Shown here: positions 5,311 to 5,674 of the stretch, piece by piece
Layout: each line of letters opens with the position of its first letter
Position numbering within the stretch: the first letter of the stretch is position 1
Assembly (NCBI GenBank): GCA_023259315.1
Contig: JAHFQL010000080.1
Span: 1 to 5,674 of the forward strand
DNA from: Candidatus Woesearchaeota archaeon
Lineage (GTDB): Archaea; Nanoarchaeota; Nanoarchaeia; Woesearchaeales; GW2011-AR4
Length of the DNA: 5,674 nucleotides
Direction: 5' to 3'
Notes under the pieces: generated by a model
What the model saw: the letters and a program-made list of their open reading frames with translations, nothing else
Database searches by the model: none
What the model was told of the DNA's origin: nothing
Program-made: the position numbers and the translations under genes

Positions 5311-5559
5311 ATGTATAATATTGAATTCTCAAAGATTGCTGAAAAACAATTTTATAAACTAGAAAGAGAAGTACAGTCAAGGATTATTTCTGTACTTGAG
5401 AGAATTAAGATAAGACCATATAATAATGTAAAGAAATTGGTTGGCAACCCCTACTTTAGATTACGGGTAGGAGATTATAGGATTATTCTCGATATCAAAG
5501 AAACCAAATTGATTATTTTTATTATTGAAGTAGGACACAGGAAGAATATTTATAATTAG
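5311..5559 (+). CDS. relE: RelE/ParE-superfamily toxin
   Basis: An 82-residue toxin of the RelE/ParE fold. It opens with a beta strand YNIEFSKIAEKQFYKL, then a helical pair (about 10-34), then the beta sheet with the diagnostic YFRLRVGDYRIILDI (48-62) and the closing IIEVGHRKNIYN (71-82). In archaeal RelE proteins the basic residues of the sheet (here Arg50, Arg52, Arg57) and the C-terminal HRKNIY segment (Arg77, Lys78, Tyr81) contribute to RNA cleavage on the ribosome, so it looks intact. It begins one base after the antitoxin stop, with no clear ribosome site, which implies translational coupling. RelE-type mRNA cleavage is the likely activity; ParE-type gyrase inhibition is less likely given the archaeal RelE C-terminus. 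Confidence 0.9.
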   Translation: MYNIEFSKIAEKQFYKLEREVQSRIISVLERIKIRPYNNVKKLVGNPYFRLRVGDYRIILDIKETKLIIFIIEVGHRKNIYN

Positions 5560-5565
5560 TCAGCA

Positions 5566-5609
5566 GTGGGCTAAGCCTCCCCACGTTAGTGGGGTAAATG
5601 AATGCCCAC
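5566..5609. repeat. Nested hairpin resembling an IS605-type right end
   Basis: An inner perfect hairpin CCCCAC-GTTA-GTGGGG (5579-5594) is enclosed by a second perfect stem GTGGGC (5566-5571) with GCCCAC (5604-5609). The context AAGCCT-stem-GTTA-stem-GGGGTAAATGAA resembles the terminal hairpin at 90-118, with the same GTTA loop, so it may be an orphan insertion-sequence end. A bidirectional terminator between convergent genes is the alternative. Confidence 0.5.
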
Positions 5610-5610
5610 A

Positions 5611-5626
5611 ATGTGCGTAAGCACAT
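5611..5626. repeat. Hairpin ATGTGC-GTAA-GCACAT
   Basis: A perfect six-base-pair stem with a GTAA (GNRA-type) loop. It abuts the stop codon of the putative minus-strand gene and could be its 3' structure, or part of the same element end as the nested hairpin next to it. Confidence 0.5.
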
Positions 5627-5674
5627 CAAAACTTATTTGAGTTTTCTCTTATATATTTTGCAACAACCTCTGCA
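5626..5674 (-). CDS. Possible C-terminal end of a minus-strand protein (partial)
   Basis: The minus frame reads AEVVAKYIRENSNKF then TGA, with the rest beyond the window edge. The sequence is plausible as a charged terminal helix and the hairpin pair just past the stop would fit a gene end. Fifteen residues are too few to name a family, and a forward frame from an ATG at 5598 is also open to the edge. Confidence 0.3.
   Translation of the reverse strand, partial: AEVVAKYIRENSNKF

Noticed and set aside
1..5674. CRISPR array, tRNA or rRNA genes
   Set aside because: No regularly spaced repeats and no cloverleaf or rRNA-like stretches were seen on either strand.

Overview
The window looks like a stretch of an AT-rich archaeal chromosome, perhaps from a small-genome (DPANN-type) or methanogen-related lineage; the exact lineage is a guess. 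The archaeal reading rests on TTTATA boxes placed about 25 bases before ATG codons (leaderless genes), on Shine-Dalgarno sequences of the GGTGAT/GAGGTG kind that match an archaeal 16S tail, and on archaeal-style protein families. No rRNA, tRNA or CRISPR array was seen.

Positions 1-194 hold what looks like the 3' end of an IS200/IS605 (TnpB-type) element with its terminal RNA-like hairpin. Positions 195-3873, all on the minus strand, form a compact six-gene cluster. In transcription order it encodes a winged-helix regulator, a small three-helix membrane protein, a Met-rich lipoprotein with a DUF6799-like region fused to a thioredoxin domain, a VOC (glyoxalase/bleomycin-resistance fold) protein, a CcdA/DsbD-type membrane electron carrier, and a membrane-anchored thioredoxin with the DipZ C-terminal domain. 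The likely job is carrying reducing power from the cytoplasm across the membrane to extracytoplasmic thiol proteins: CcdA passes electrons through the membrane and the two thioredoxin-fold proteins receive them outside.

The main discovery candidate is the CcdA protein. Its transmembrane segments appear in the order TM2-TM3-TM4-TM5-TM6-TM1: the hallmark SPCVLPLVPG helix, normally first, is last, and joining the C-terminus to the N-terminus rebuilds a normal CcdA. The topology implied by the charges stays consistent. This looks like a natural circular permutation, and it sits next to a gene encoding the thioredoxin part of a split DipZ.

Positions 3874-5674 are accessory DNA. A divergent promoter region leads to a DUF3800 gene broken by a 16-bp tandem duplication and a second frameshift. 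Next come a short intergenic stretch with hairpins, the N-terminal stub of a DDE transposase whose start codon lies inside a strong stem-loop, an apparently intact RelE/ParE-type toxin-antitoxin pair with a palindromic candidate operator, and a nested hairpin that again resembles an IS605-type end. The last 49 bases may hold the C-terminus of a minus-strand gene. The right half therefore has the look of a mobile-element landing area beside a functional redox operon.
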